Positions 23,102 to 33,686 of a stretch of DNA of 64,000 bases are shown here, in pieces. This DNA comes from Undaria pinnatifida (Eukaryota > Sar > Phaeophyceae > Laminariales > Alariaceae). The stretch lies in assembly GCA_012845835.1 (NCBI GenBank), contig JABAKD010000002.1, positions 15,702,129 to 15,766,128 of the forward strand, in the 5' to 3' direction. Below the pieces are notes generated by a model. It saw nothing but the letters and a program-made list of their open reading frames with translations. It was not told where the DNA came from and did not search any database. Numbering within the stretch: position 1 is the stretch's first letter; each line of letters starts with the position of its first letter. The position numbers and the translations under genes were made by a program.

Positions 23102-23214
23102 TGAAACTTGCTATCAGCGGCATGTAACGCCCGGCAAACTGCTAGTCTAGACATGTAGGAACTTGCTATCAGCGGCATGTAACGCCCGGCAAACTGCTAG
23201 TCTAGACATGTACA
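23102..23214. repeat. 57-bp tandem duplication
   Basis: Two nearly identical units, GAACTTGCTATCAGCGGCAT through CTAGTCTAGACATGTA, at about 23102-23158 and 23159-23213. Confidence 0.9.
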
Positions 23215-23399
23215 ACAACACTCGCAACAAGTTGGGCACCGTGTCGACTAATTTTAAGAAATAAGGAATGGGCGAACCTTTTTGGAACTTCTGCTCAGGT
23301 GACAATTGCGTGCCGTCGGGTAGGGTAGTAGCAAGGGCCTGCTGCGGTTAGTTGCCGATGGTTGGAGGTGCACGCAGTAGTACCGGTATCAGTCTGGTG

Positions 23400-25020
23400 C
23401 TTGCTGCGTTCTGCCCTCACTGTAATTTGAAGTTGTTATATATGACCAGGACCGCAGCAGTTTTGTGTTCGTTGCTGCTGCCGCTTGTTGCCGTGCACGC
23501 TCTAATATGTGGCAGCGATGTTGTTATTCTTGTGTCGAGTCTGCATATCACGTATAGTCTAAGTGCTTTCTGCTTAGTCTGTTTTCATGCACCAGACGAA
23601 TTTACCTGACGCTTCTTGAATTTACCTGATGATGCTTCTTGTACGCCATGTCGCCACACCTTTTATATTATCTGTCTACCGGTAGTCTGCCCCGTGCTTA
23701 CTGCCGTGTGTCCCCTGCTCGCTCCTGCTGCTCCCGCTTTATGCTTGTTGGTGCTGCTCCGTTGCTGCTTTAGTGCGTGGTTTGTTTCTGCTGCGCTGCT
23801 GCTGAAGGCTGCATGCAGTATAGACTTTATATGGTGTTGATGTTTCTTGTCGCTGCTGCTTGCGCAGAGGCCATTGCAGTGATAATGGTGCTGCTTATTG
23901 TTTGCCGGGTCGCTATATCGCCATATGGACACTCTCCGCGTAGCCTGTTTTTCAACAAGAAGATAACTTGTTTTGGTTTCTTCTATGACATGCCAAGCCT
24001 ATACATAAATATGTGTCTGATCTTCTCCTTGCTGCTGCGTCATGCCGCGTGTCCATGCTGCGCTGTTGCTTTAGAAACGATCCCGCTTTATGCTTCTTGG
24101 TGCTGCTCCGTTGCTGCTTTAGTGCGTGGTTTGTATGTTTCTGCTGCGCTGCTGCTGAAGGCTGCAGCTTAAATACCTAGACCTCGACCCCCTCGGAGGT
24201 TTCGCTCGGCATATCCTCCCCCCTCTCAGCCCTTCTCAGTCCGTAAAGGTGTTGATGTTTCTTGTCGCTGCTGCTTGCGCAGAGGCCATTGCAATGATAA
24301 TGGTGCTGCTTATTGTGTGCCGGGTCGCTATATCGATGTACACTCTCCGCGTAGCCTATTTTCAACAAGAAGATAACTTGTTTTGCTTTCTTCTATGACA
24401 TGCCAAGTCTATACATAACCATGTGTCTGATCTTCTCCTTGCTGCTGCGTCATTCCGCGTGTCCATGCTGCGCTGTTGCTTTGGAAACGATCCCGCTTTA
24501 TGCTTCTTGCTGCCACTCCTTGCTGCTGTAGAGGCTGGAATTCAATTTTTGTTGACTTTGTTTGTCAAGCAGCCATGATCGCCCATTTACTCTCTTGAGT
24601 AGTCTTCTTTGGAGTATTGAAGGCCTTCGCGATTGTTTGTTGCAGAAAAAGTATCGCAACCTACTCTTCGTCTAGTCTCCTCATTGCTGCTGCCTATTTT
24701 CGATGCGTGTCATTTCTTCATGCTGCTTGCCCATATGTACCTGTTGCGGCTGAAATAGTCTTGTCATGTGTTCTCGCTGCCGCTGTGTTGCTGATGGTAT
24801 CATATGGTTGACGTTGCTGATTTCCTATGCCCAACTGTTGCAGGCATATTACACTATCGGTCTCGCAGTCTGCCGCCGCTGTTGCTTCTTTTGTATCACA
24901 TGGTAGCATCATGTTGTTGCTTCTTTCTTTTCAACTAGCGTCACGTACTCTTGTGCTTTGTTACAACGTCGCAACGGCCGTTATGATGAGGGGAGCGACG
25001 TGGCGGGTACAACTCTGTCG
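23400..25020. repeat. CTG/TGC-rich region with about 415-bp duplication
   Basis: Dense GCTGCTGC triplets throughout. A direct duplication places the segment starting TTGATGTTTCTTGTCGCTGC at about 23834 and again at about 24250. Both continue through CAGAGGCCATTGCA, GGTGCTGCTTATTGT, ACTCTCCGCGTAGCCT, CAACAAGAAGATAACTTG and CTTCTCCTTGCTGCTGCGTC. The plus-strand frame 23777-24172 is Cys/Ala/Leu-rich from the triplets and is not called a gene. Confidence 0.8.
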
Positions 25021-25266
25021 TGTTGTATGTGGTGTTTTATCTACAGCAGTGCATGTACTTGAGGATGGGGCCACGATGTGGTCTTAGGGATAGGTATTGG
25101 ATGATTCTCTCCCTAGGGTATGCTATGGCTCCTTTATACGAACACCTTTTGTATTGTACTGGATTCAGTTCACCCCCCCCCCCCCCCGCTCCCCCCCCCC
25201 TTCCCCTGCACTCGCGCCTACACACACGTGCGCTTGAAAACTCCAGGCGACAGTGACGTCCTCTAC

Positions 25267-25585
25267 TCTTTCTTGATCGACTCGAGGGCATCGGCTGCGG
25301 CTTATTTTAGCACCGCGATGAATGCTTCATCGCCTTCAGCTTCCGCCTCCTCTTTTCGGATATCCTCGCGTAGACGTTTGTACTCCGCTCTTGCCTGCCG
25401 TCGATTTTCTCTCGTCTGCGTCTCCTTTTATCTGCCTCTGCTTTCCCGGTTCGAGCTTCCTGGATCTTCGTTTCCGCTCCATGCTTCTTAAGTGCACGTT
25501 CGGTGTCGCCTATTAATAGTCCAGACCAGGCGGAGCATCTGTGGTAGCAGTCGACTTTGGCCGTACAGCCTCAAGTTCGCGCCGC
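25267..25585. repeat. Left arm of large inverted repeat
   Basis: About 320 bp that reappears in inverse orientation at about 26219-26540 (for example AATCGACTCGAGGGC and CCAAAGTCGACTGCTACCAC on opposite strands). The arms differ by scattered substitutions and small indels. The right arm keeps a cleaner open frame, so the left arm looks like the more decayed copy. The spacer of about 630 bp carries TRIM copy 4. Confidence 0.85.
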
Positions 25586-25773
25586 AAAGCCGGCATATAG
25601 TCCGCAATCGATTCCTTCGCCTTCTTTTCACGACGTTTAGTTGCTTGTCGGGCTTTTGACTTGGCGTTCAGTTTGTGCGCCTCCGCTCTAAAAGCGTTGC
25701 GCTCTCCGCGGTTGTCTCCGTAGTGGTCGTCATCCCCACTCGATTCCTCACCTCCATCGCCGGATGAAATCAT
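25513..25773 (-). CDS. Charged hypothetical protein fragment at inverted-repeat left arm
   Basis: 86-residue minus-strand open frame starting MISSGDGGEESSGDDD, then Arg/Lys/Ala-rich helical sequence, ending in TTDAPPGLDY and a stop. The last 33 residues lie in the inverted-repeat arm and are mirrored at the end of the right-arm frame before 26292. Composition (acidic start, basic helical middle) resembles the accessory or DNA-binding-like proteins of some DNA transposons, but no family is recognised. The frame could equally be a broken exon. The opposite arm's continuation is the 69-residue frame at 26292-26501. Confidence 0.35.
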   Translation of the reverse strand: MISSGDGGEESSGDDDHYGDNRGERNAFRAEAHKLNAKSKARQATKRREKKAKESIADYMPALRRELEAVRPKSTATTDAPPGLDY

Positions 25774-25894
25774 TCCCGCTTCCTCGGCAATATCGTCTAT
25801 CGTCTATTGTTATAAAGCTTAGTTTGGGTAAGCTATTGGTTAACCAGTTGCAAGTGGTCAAACGGACTAATACCCCACTAAAGTCCTTAACAAA

Positions 25895-25914
25895 TGGCGT
25901 CGTCGGCAGGACCA
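25895..25914 (+). other. TRIM copy 4 candidate primer-binding site
   Basis: TGGCGTCGTCGGCAGGACC, two bases after the 5' LTR. As a primer-binding site its complement ends in ..GCCA, fitting a tRNA 3' CCA end. The matching tRNA is unknown. The same bases also resemble a D-arm/A-box, which gives a second possible role. Confidence 0.6.
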
Positions 25915-25931
25915 TGGGTTTTTTGGGTCGT

Positions 25932-25948
25932 GGGTTCGATCCCCACCA
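25932..25948 (+). other. tRNA-like T arm (B-box) inside TRIM copy 4
   Basis: Five-bp stem GTGGG/CCCAC closes a seven-base loop TTCGATC, the canonical T-arm geometry and a full match to the Pol III B-box pattern GGTTCGAnnCC. It lies about 38 bases after the TGGCGTCGTCGG A-box-like word. It is conserved in TRIM copies 1, 3, 4 and 5 and altered in copy 2 (TTCAAAT). Confidence 0.7.
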
Positions 25949-26087
25949 TCCACAATAATAAACTTTTCAGATTTTCCCATGTCGAACTTGAAAAATACTC
26001 TTCCTGGTATCCCCAGGAAATGAAACGGCTTGGATATGGAAAGGTCCGCCGGTATTATATCCGGCCGACCTGCTATCCCGCCGTTTC

Positions 26088-26099
26088 AGGGGGGGAGAG
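26088..26099 (+). other. TRIM copy 4 polypurine tract
   Basis: AGGGGGGGAGAG directly before the TG of the 3' LTR, as expected for plus-strand DNA priming in LTR retroelements. Confidence 0.75.
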
Positions 26100-26218
26100 T
26101 GTTATAAGGCTTAGTTTGGGTAAGCTATTGGTTAACCAGTTGCAAGTGGTCAAACGGACTAATACCCCACTAAAGTCCTTAACACTATCGTGTGACGCCA
26201 ACGTCTGGGTTAACTGCT

Positions 26219-26540
26219 TGCGGCGCGAACTTGAGGCTATACGGCCAAAGTCGACTGCTACCACAGATGCCCCGCCTGGTCTGGACTATTAATGATCGAC
26301 ACCGAACGTGCACTTAAGAAGCATGGAGCGGAAATGAAGATCCAGGAAACTCGAGCCGGGAAAGCAGAGGCAGAACAGGAGACGCAGACGAGAGAAAATC
26401 GACGGCAGGCAAGAGCGGAGAACAAGCGCCTACGCGAGGATATCCGAAAAGACAAGGCGGAAGCTGAGCGGGTTGAAGCGTTCATCGCGGTGCTAAAGTA
26501 AGCCGCGGCCGACGCCCTCGAGTCGATTGAGAAAGGCAAC
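26219..26540. repeat. Right arm of large inverted repeat
   Basis: Inverse copy of 25267-25585. Confidence 0.85.
26292..26501 (+). CDS. Charged coiled-coil hypothetical fragment at inverted-repeat right arm
   Basis: 69 residues, almost entirely Glu/Lys/Arg/Ala, starting MIDTERALKKHGAEMKIQE and continuing as a predicted long helix to ERVEAFIAVLK. It directly follows, after one stop, a frame ending TTDAPPGLDY, the same order as in the left arm. The two parts may once have been one protein or two exons. No family is recognised; the left-arm equivalent is frameshifted. Confidence 0.35.
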   Translation: MIDTERALKKHGAEMKIQETRAGKAEAEQETQTRENRRQARAENKRLREDIRKDKAEAERVEAFIAVLK

Positions 26541-26544
26541 GCTG

Positions 26545-27485
26545 CGCCAGATGCGTGAATGCAACCGTTGCTGTGAGGTGTTCTCGCAATTCGTATTTCG
26601 TTGATTTCCTTTGAGGTATCGTAACGTGATCTTCGTTGCACGTATTAACAGTGTGTATACTAACCCGGAAGCACGTATTGAGTAGGGGCTGTCTTTCAGG
26701 GGCGTGCAGGGGGGCGGCTCGTGGCTGGACGTTGATGTCATGCAACCGCACCTGTCATCTAAAGACTGGCACATACATGTGTGGTTCTTTGGTTCATGCT
26801 TTTTTGGCACACATAAAGTGCAAGTCACCGTGTTTGTGTGTGGATCATGAACGTCGGGGCGAGGAGAGGGGGAAAGGGGAGGGCGGATACTTACTGCGCG
26901 TCACCGTAAATGCTGGGTCAGTCCATGAACGGACTCGCTTGCGCTGGCGTTTTGGTTTGATCAGTTTTTTCCAAGTATCTGGCATTGACGACACAGACGG
27001 CATATCGGTGTTTTTGTCTGCAGTATGTACGACTCTTGGGGTGAGAGGGGGATGGGTTTTCGGTTTGTTTGCTCCCTTTTAGTGATGCCGCTGTCGGTTA
27101 AAGGTGTGGCATGTTTTTTTTTTCAGGGTACGGGGTCAACACTTTTTCAGGGTACGGCGTCAACATAAAAGCTCGATAAACAAGATCGGGAAAAAACAAA
27201 AAGGGAATTGCGGCTCGACTCGAACCTACCAGGTGCAATGCTATACGTGGTAATGTACTTTCCGCATTTACTTCAAGATCGAAATCCCGACACCAATTTC
27301 AAGACAAAAATTCCAGACAAAAATCAGTATGTGTCCTTTTTTTCATACGTACCAGTGCGTGTTTAGGGTAGTAATACACAGTACACGTAGTTTATTATAA
27401 CATGTACTTCGAAGTGTGCTTATATTTGCTTCTTTCTGCTCGAATCACCCAACAAGAGGGATGTACTTGAACGTTATTTGTCTTT
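26545..27485. other. Spacer with no recognisable gene
   Basis: Frames at 26482-26828 (minus) and 26636-27082 (plus) overlap and are unrecognised. A short repeat (CAGGGTACGGxGTCAACA) is doubled at about 27124-27166. Confidence 0.4.
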
Positions 27486-27489
27486 TTGG

Positions 27490-28425
27490 CAGAGCTCCGC
27501 GGCAGTGTCCACGGACCTCCACGGCATTTCACGGACATGTCCACGGCGTTCCGCGGAAAACCGCGGATATTCCACGGACTACCGTGCACCTTCCACGGGC
27601 TTCCGCGGAAACTCCACAGGCTTCCACAGAATGCCGCGGCAAGTAGCGGGACATCGCAGAGGCCCATGGCACTAGCCATGGCACAAGCCACGGCAATTTC
27701 CATGGCAACGTCCACGGTAATGACGGAAAATTCCACGGCAGCACCCACGGCCAGCCGCGGCCACCCTCGGACGTCCACGAAATCACCCGCGGACACCCGC
27801 GGACATACTCACGGAAACATTCACGGACACGCTAACCCTGACCCGCGGACATACCCACGGAAACATCCACGTACACCTACGGACACGTCCGCGGGAAACA
27901 CCCGTGGACATACCCACGAAGACCCACGGACACTTCTACGGAAACACCCACGGGAACATCCAAAGTGCGCGGAAACAGCCGTAGCAATCGCCGCGGACTT
28001 CCGCGGACGTCCGTGGTATTTGTCGCGCCTCGGATATTTGCCATGCCAATGGCCGCGGACGGCCGCGGATTGCCGTGGAACTAGCTCCGTTTGAAAGTCC
28101 GCGGAAACAGCCGTGGAAATTGCCGCGGACTTCCGCGGACGTCCGTGGTGATTGTCGCATTGCCGTGGCAATGGCCACGGATGTCCGCGGAAACTTCCGT
28201 GGCAATTGCCGCGGACTTCCATGAGTTGCCATGGTTGGTACCACGGTGTTTGCCACGGACAGAGCCGCTGCTCGTGCCGTAGCACAACCGTGACATTTAG
28301 CGTGAAAGTGTCATGAGCCATGGCCCTTGCCGTGGAATCGCGGAATTGCGCGGTAGCCCGTGGCAACACCCGTGGAAGTCCGCGGAAGTTCCACGGTCAT
28401 CGCCGCGGACCGCCACGAAAAAGTC
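27490..28425. repeat. Island of CCRYGG palindromes
   Basis: About 930 bp in which CCGCGG, CCACGG, CCGTGG and CCATGG recur roughly every 10-20 bases, mostly within GGAC/GGAA/GGCA contexts (TCCACGGAC, TTCCGCGGAC, CCGCGGACA). Spacing is irregular, so it is not a simple satellite. A 202-residue plus frame (27486-28094) and minus frames up to 182 residues (27821-28369) cover it, but their overlap and composition make them by-products. A central part (about 27785-27960) uses CCCACGGAAACA-like units in one orientation. Confidence 0.85.
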
Positions 28426-28429
28426 AAAT

Positions 28430-31400
28430 AATGTGCATCCCTGCCCAACAAGAACACCCACCTCCTGAGCTGGCATGTTTAGTTGTTTTGTCGTCGACCA
28501 TATAGTGAAGCACAGCGCAGCCAGCGCAGTACAGCAGAGAAAATAATTTAGTACTTGCCGATCATAGCATGCAAGCGTAAGCAGACAGAGTTGTCGAGGG
28601 ACTCACCATGTCGTCGAGCGTTTTCTGTAGCTCGCTGTTGAAAAAATAAGCATAAATCGAAATTCGACCGGCCAAAAAACGTACACAACAACGTAATAAG
28701 TAGCATAAGCTAGCTAGCGGGGGGTTAGGGTTGGCAAGCAACTAAGCAACGGAGTTTGCTTTGATTATTGCTCATTCACTGTTTTGAAAAGTTGCTTAGC
28801 TTAGTTGCTTAATTAGTTCGTAAGGCGTTTAGTTTGTGCATACTAAAACCTTTATACATATAATTATATGGAATTTCAGTACGGCCATACTAAAACTCGA
28901 ACCATTATGTGTGCACTAAACTTCGTACGCCGGATACCTTCTGACAAGAAGGGGGCGGGCTCATCTCATTCAGGCAGGCGATAACGCTTGCCCGCCAGGA
29001 AATAACGTAAAACGTACCACAAGTCATAACGCCAGGACGGGGGAGAGGGGACATCATGACATTTTTGCGGCCCAAGTCTCCGATACGAATAATACCTCGC
29101 ACCATGAACGATGGATGTGGATTCATAGGATGGAAACCACAACGGATAATGTCGCATGCACGCAGAAACGCCGTGTTTCATCATGCAAATTGTGCTCAAA
29201 AATGTAAACTTCATGCGGGTGCGCGCGAAAGCGCAGCTTTTATGTTTCGGACCGATATACCAGGGTACGTCGGTACCTGCCTGGTACTCGTAGTATTAAA
29301 AAATACCCTGGCAAACAAAGTAGACCGCCCGTCCGGCCACAAGCATGCATGCGCATCAAAATCTTAACATGCCGCACCGTGCACGTAGTTCCAAAAGCAT
29401 CGCCAACCCCCATCGCCGGCAACATACATCGTCGACGCCCGTTGTCTACCAAATACATCGCCGATTCCCATCGTCTACAGTGATCCCAGGTGTAGCCCAT
29501 GTCGTTGAAGTTGCCAAAGGTTCTTCGGTTTTTAGATATGATCTTGCTGCCTGAAAACGAACGTTGCATACGAAACGTTGTTCAGGATGTTTGGATACTC
29601 GCCAACCCTGGACCGTGAAAAAAGAAATCGGATTTCGGCCAAGAATAACAACCAATAAATGCTGGTGACCAAAACATGTATACAGGGGACCAAACAAACT
29701 ACTGTGCGAGTAGCAAACAGGCCAATCGGCTTGCGCAACCTGCGCTCCAATCCTCGAGTCTGTTTCTAACATAAAGTCCAGAAAACCATATCCAGTCTGC
29801 TGCCGTTGACGAAACGTTTTTGTTGCAATGTGGCGTATTGTACCAAACACAATAATGTGGTATCAGCTCTCTGGCTCGTCATCGGAGTTCCTGGGTAGTT
29901 AACTACAAGAATATAATTACGATCGGATTCATGGGGTATGCTTTTCTTCATCTCCGACCTCACTGGTTGAAAAGCAATCATAGGATGAATCCATCACGCG
30001 AGTAAGAGCCGAGAGACCGAGGCACCATGTCCGTTGAACAAGGATGTATTTGCATGGCAATTACTAAGCGTAAACATCCAGGCATCTACAGTAGACATCC
30101 TTCGAAGCTTCAAAGCAGGCAATACTACTGTAGTACTTTACTGGAAACGTCTCTCCAGGCAAACCGAATGCGGCAGGTGTCTTTCTCGCGGATCTTGCTT
30201 ACCTCATCGGCGGCCTTGGGAGTAATGTAATTTCTTCCTTTATAATCTGAGCCATTCCACCAATCTGTCTTTTCTGCGCTATCGACAGTTTTCTCCTTGT
30301 CCTCTGCAGCAGTAGCTTGTACCTGGTATGCAGCATGAACGTGATGGCCGACGGGGAATTGAGCACACGGACGTCAACAAGCTTTACGAAACTACGGCCA
30401 TGCGGTTTTGTCAGATACAACAAGCGATTTTCGGTTAGGTATTTTGCGATGAGCTTATCAGATTCAGATCGCGAAATACGTCAGAACCGACGGCGCCATG
30501 TTCAGCTCACGGTTTGCGCATTTTCCTGCCCTGCTTCAGGATATCAGCTATATCCAATACTGCGGTCGTTGTCACTGTATCGACGTAGCTGGCGCATTTG
30601 TGAACATTACAGCAGCACTGGTTATCAAGGCGTGAATGGTATCAACCCCAATTGAAGCTCGAATCACCTGTTTATCTTGCCATCTGCTCGGCCGCCGGCA
30701 CCACCAAGCCTGCGCACCACCGTCAAAATGGGAGCAGACGAACATGTGGCTTGGGCTTGGGGGTTACTGGACGGTGTAGAGCGATGGGTCTGCGGACACA
30801 CTGGGCCCATCAGCCTCGTGATGCGTTGCTGGTTCTATGGCATCTGCTACCAAAATCCCTGTCACCACCAGACTTTGAGCTCACCTCACTAATTGGCGAT
30901 TTCCGCTGTGCAGATCCCGATGAATCAGCTTCGAATTTCGAACGGTATAAGTGTATATCCTCCTCGATTGCCCGCTTCAGGGTATCACAACGCCAATAGC
31001 TTGCCTCCCGGTAGAGCTGTCAAACGAAATGACATGTAGGGGGCAATGTGAAGGAAGTCCGTGGTAATCAACGGACCAGGCACCCTACGCATGTCATGCG
31101 TGACGCGACGAAGATGGTCGAGAAAGTACGGCTGCCTCATAGGCATCTAGCTTCGCCCGCACCTTGGTGGGTGGTCGAGTCCTGCTGTCAGTGACTCCCT
31201 AAGCAAAATCAATTTCCCTTATGTACGAGCCCACGTTTCACAAATAACTGTATTGTCGTACGGTTGCTCGACCCCTAAACTAGTGCTTCAGACACCACCT
31301 GTCACTATAGGGTGCGTACGCAACAGTCACACATTAACTTTGGTAGAAATATTACTACAGTTGTATGCAACGATTGTTTCGACGGTCGCACGGTGGTAGC

Positions 31401-33400
31401 TAGTCCCACTCTGTGGCGGTTGAGTTGGGAAAGTTAACATTCATCGCGACGTTGGAGGGGGTCATCTGTGAGAACGGCGTAAAAAGAATGCGTTTAAAGC
31501 GGTAGGAACCGAAAACAAAACGCGATGGATCACACGTAAACCTTTCTATCCTGCTGGTGATATAGCACTATACCACCACAAGGATAGGGAGAAACCAAGT
31601 GTCTCCATCAATCGATTAATGTTCTTGGTCCTACATTGCAGATATTCGCATGCTGTAAGACGGAGAACGATTCACGTCTATTGACCAACTCGACCGTTGG
31701 CTGATTAGCCGGGTGTTGCGATTTACCAGGGTATTGTCCGCACATTGCCCCCGTTTGTCGGCGGTTCGTTTTGATTTGGGTTCAAGAGGCAATACTACTG
31801 TACGGCGATCACCGGAAACTTTTCGGTGAATGGCCGGGATGAACACGAGCGCACCGTCAAGTGGGACAGTATCGACAGCCTCCTAACGCGCCAATCTCTT
31901 GCACAGTACGAATGCTCTTAATGGGGAAAACAACATGCGATTGGTCTCTCACACAAACCTCAAAAGGGCGCTCACTCACCTGGGTAAGCAATGCCCTGTC
32001 TGTAGGCAAAACCCCGTCGCGCAGGAATTTGATAACATATCGAAACGTCCACCTTAGATAGGCCGGTCGAAAATGCAGCGAAAGTTATACGAATGCAAAA
32101 GGGCATCAACGGCAGAATTAAGTGAAGGCCGGAGCATGGTCGTATACATAGAGTGTTGATAAATGGCGGATAACACACATGTATAGGGTAACTCCACGAG
32201 GTCGCGCCCAAAGCTCGCACCAGATATCGCATACGCTTGAGAACAGCTGGTCAAACAGTTCGTCAAAGTCTTCAACATGTGCTTGTCTGCCTCTGAGGTG
32301 AACCCTTTACCAGGCATAATCACAGGGATGCCAGAGGTGGGTCACACAAATGTACGTGCTTCCTGCCAATGGCACACAAAACAATCAGATGTATAGTACC
32401 AAGTAATCCTACCCACTACCAAGATGTGATGACGTTTTTTATTGTGGGCGATCTGAAAATAAAAAATAAACCCTCAGGTAGTTGACGATACTTCGGCGGC
32501 TGATAGTATGTCTTTTTCATAGTAATACAGTAGGTCAAGAGGGAGAGAAAAGAGTCGCTAAGGAGGTCGATTTCAAAACAGACGAGGGGACGACACAAAC
32601 CACTCAGAATCCCTCAATGCTAACACACAGGGAACGGGGAATATTACTATGCTGGTTTACTTTGGAGCACCAACACTTTTCATTTTTTTACCTACAGAAA
32701 AGTTATCGTGTAGTGTTTGGTTTGACATGTGCCACCAAGCAGTGACGCACGCTTTCGAATGTTTTCCCGGTGCAATCTTCTACCAGCCGCTTGTATGCTC
32801 GTTTCAATTCTTAAATTCCACATATCCGAGCATCTTTCGTTGCGCGCTGTAGTTAGACTCCCTCCAACACACTCACCAATCTCTATCAACTTGAACGGTG
32901 CCATCACCGTCCACAATCAGTGGCCCGTTGTTCTCACAAAGGGCAGCCAGAAGACATTCGGGGTCTCGCCTGAGGACTGCACTCGATGCCTCAAACATCT
33001 GCGGTTGTCAATGTGATCGTCAGAACCGGTGAGGTGCACAATACTCGTCAAGGTTCAAGCAACCCTTGCAAAAATATGCCAGGGATATTTTGACGGTAAA
33101 CCATAAAACCAAAGACAGCTATTCCAATATTAGGCAGGGTCGTTCCTAACGAATAATTAAACCCGAACGATCCCAAACCGCAACACAGGGGGTTATAAAT
33201 CCTGCGAGGGGGGCTCTTTGGTTGAAGTTGATCCTTAATCCTGCAAGCAGCAAGCCAGTTTTCATTGATTGCCTCACACACCTCACCCGCCCCACACAAC
33301 GATATCACCTTCCCCTCCGAACGCTCTACATCAGTCACCACCCAGCCCTGTAGGGCACGGACACGAGGTAGATGAGGCTGCGTCACCATAGCTAGGCCGG
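28430..33400. other. 5 kb without a recognisable gene
   Basis: More even base composition than its surroundings and few simple repeats. Open frames of 100-135 residues occur on both strands (for example 29446-29850 minus, 30652-30999 plus, 33048-33389 minus) but none shows a family motif I can defend. It may be an old, heavily mutated element or non-coding sequence. Confidence 0.35.
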
Positions 33401-33686
33401 GAGGGCCCTCTCTCGGCTGTGCTGTGGTGGGCTACTACTACTACAGCTGCAGCTGCTGTGTCTTCTTCGCGTTTGTCGCCATACACATCCGTGCTCTTGT
33501 CTTTGGTTGTGTGTGTCGCCACACGCCCGCCCTTGTTTTACTCATCATGTATGTGTCTCGCGTTTTCCGTCACAATCGTGCGCAGCCGCGTCCTAGCGGA
33601 AGATGGCAACCACGTGTGAAAGGCTGCCGGACAGCAGCACGGTGTGAGGGCGCGCACGTGCGTGCGCACACGGTGGCACTACTCCA

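Larger units (their letters stand above)
25808..26184 (+). mobile_element. TRIM retroelement copy 4 (best preserved)
   Basis: 377 bp. LTRs 25808-25892 and 26100-26184 (85 bp) differ at a single base by eye, indicating a recent insertion. LTR ends are TG..CA with TGTT/AACA inverted termini. The 4-bp target duplication CTAT is at 25804-25807 and 26185-26188. The internal 207 bp holds a primer-binding-site candidate starting two bases after the LTR, a perfect tRNA-like T arm, and a polypurine tract ending at the 3' LTR. It encodes no protein, so it would depend on an autonomous LTR element elsewhere. Confidence 0.92.

Noticed and set aside
23777-24172. 131-residue Cys/Ala/Leu-rich frame as a membrane protein
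   Set aside because: Hydrophobicity comes from CTG/TGC triplets; the same sequence recurs as a broken tandem duplicate at 24.25 kb.
27486-28094. 202-residue plus-strand open frame (and minus frames up to 182 residues) in the CCRYGG island
   Set aside because: Long frames on both strands at once, composition dictated by the repeated hexamers, no domain.
31972-32323. Possible Ty1/copia RNase H-flanking motif on the minus strand (PYTCVLSAIYQ .. RPSLNSAVDALL)
   Set aside because: Only a loose resemblance to the PYR..VGSLMY..RPDI..AV pattern; neighbouring frames show no reverse transcriptase, integrase or protease motifs.
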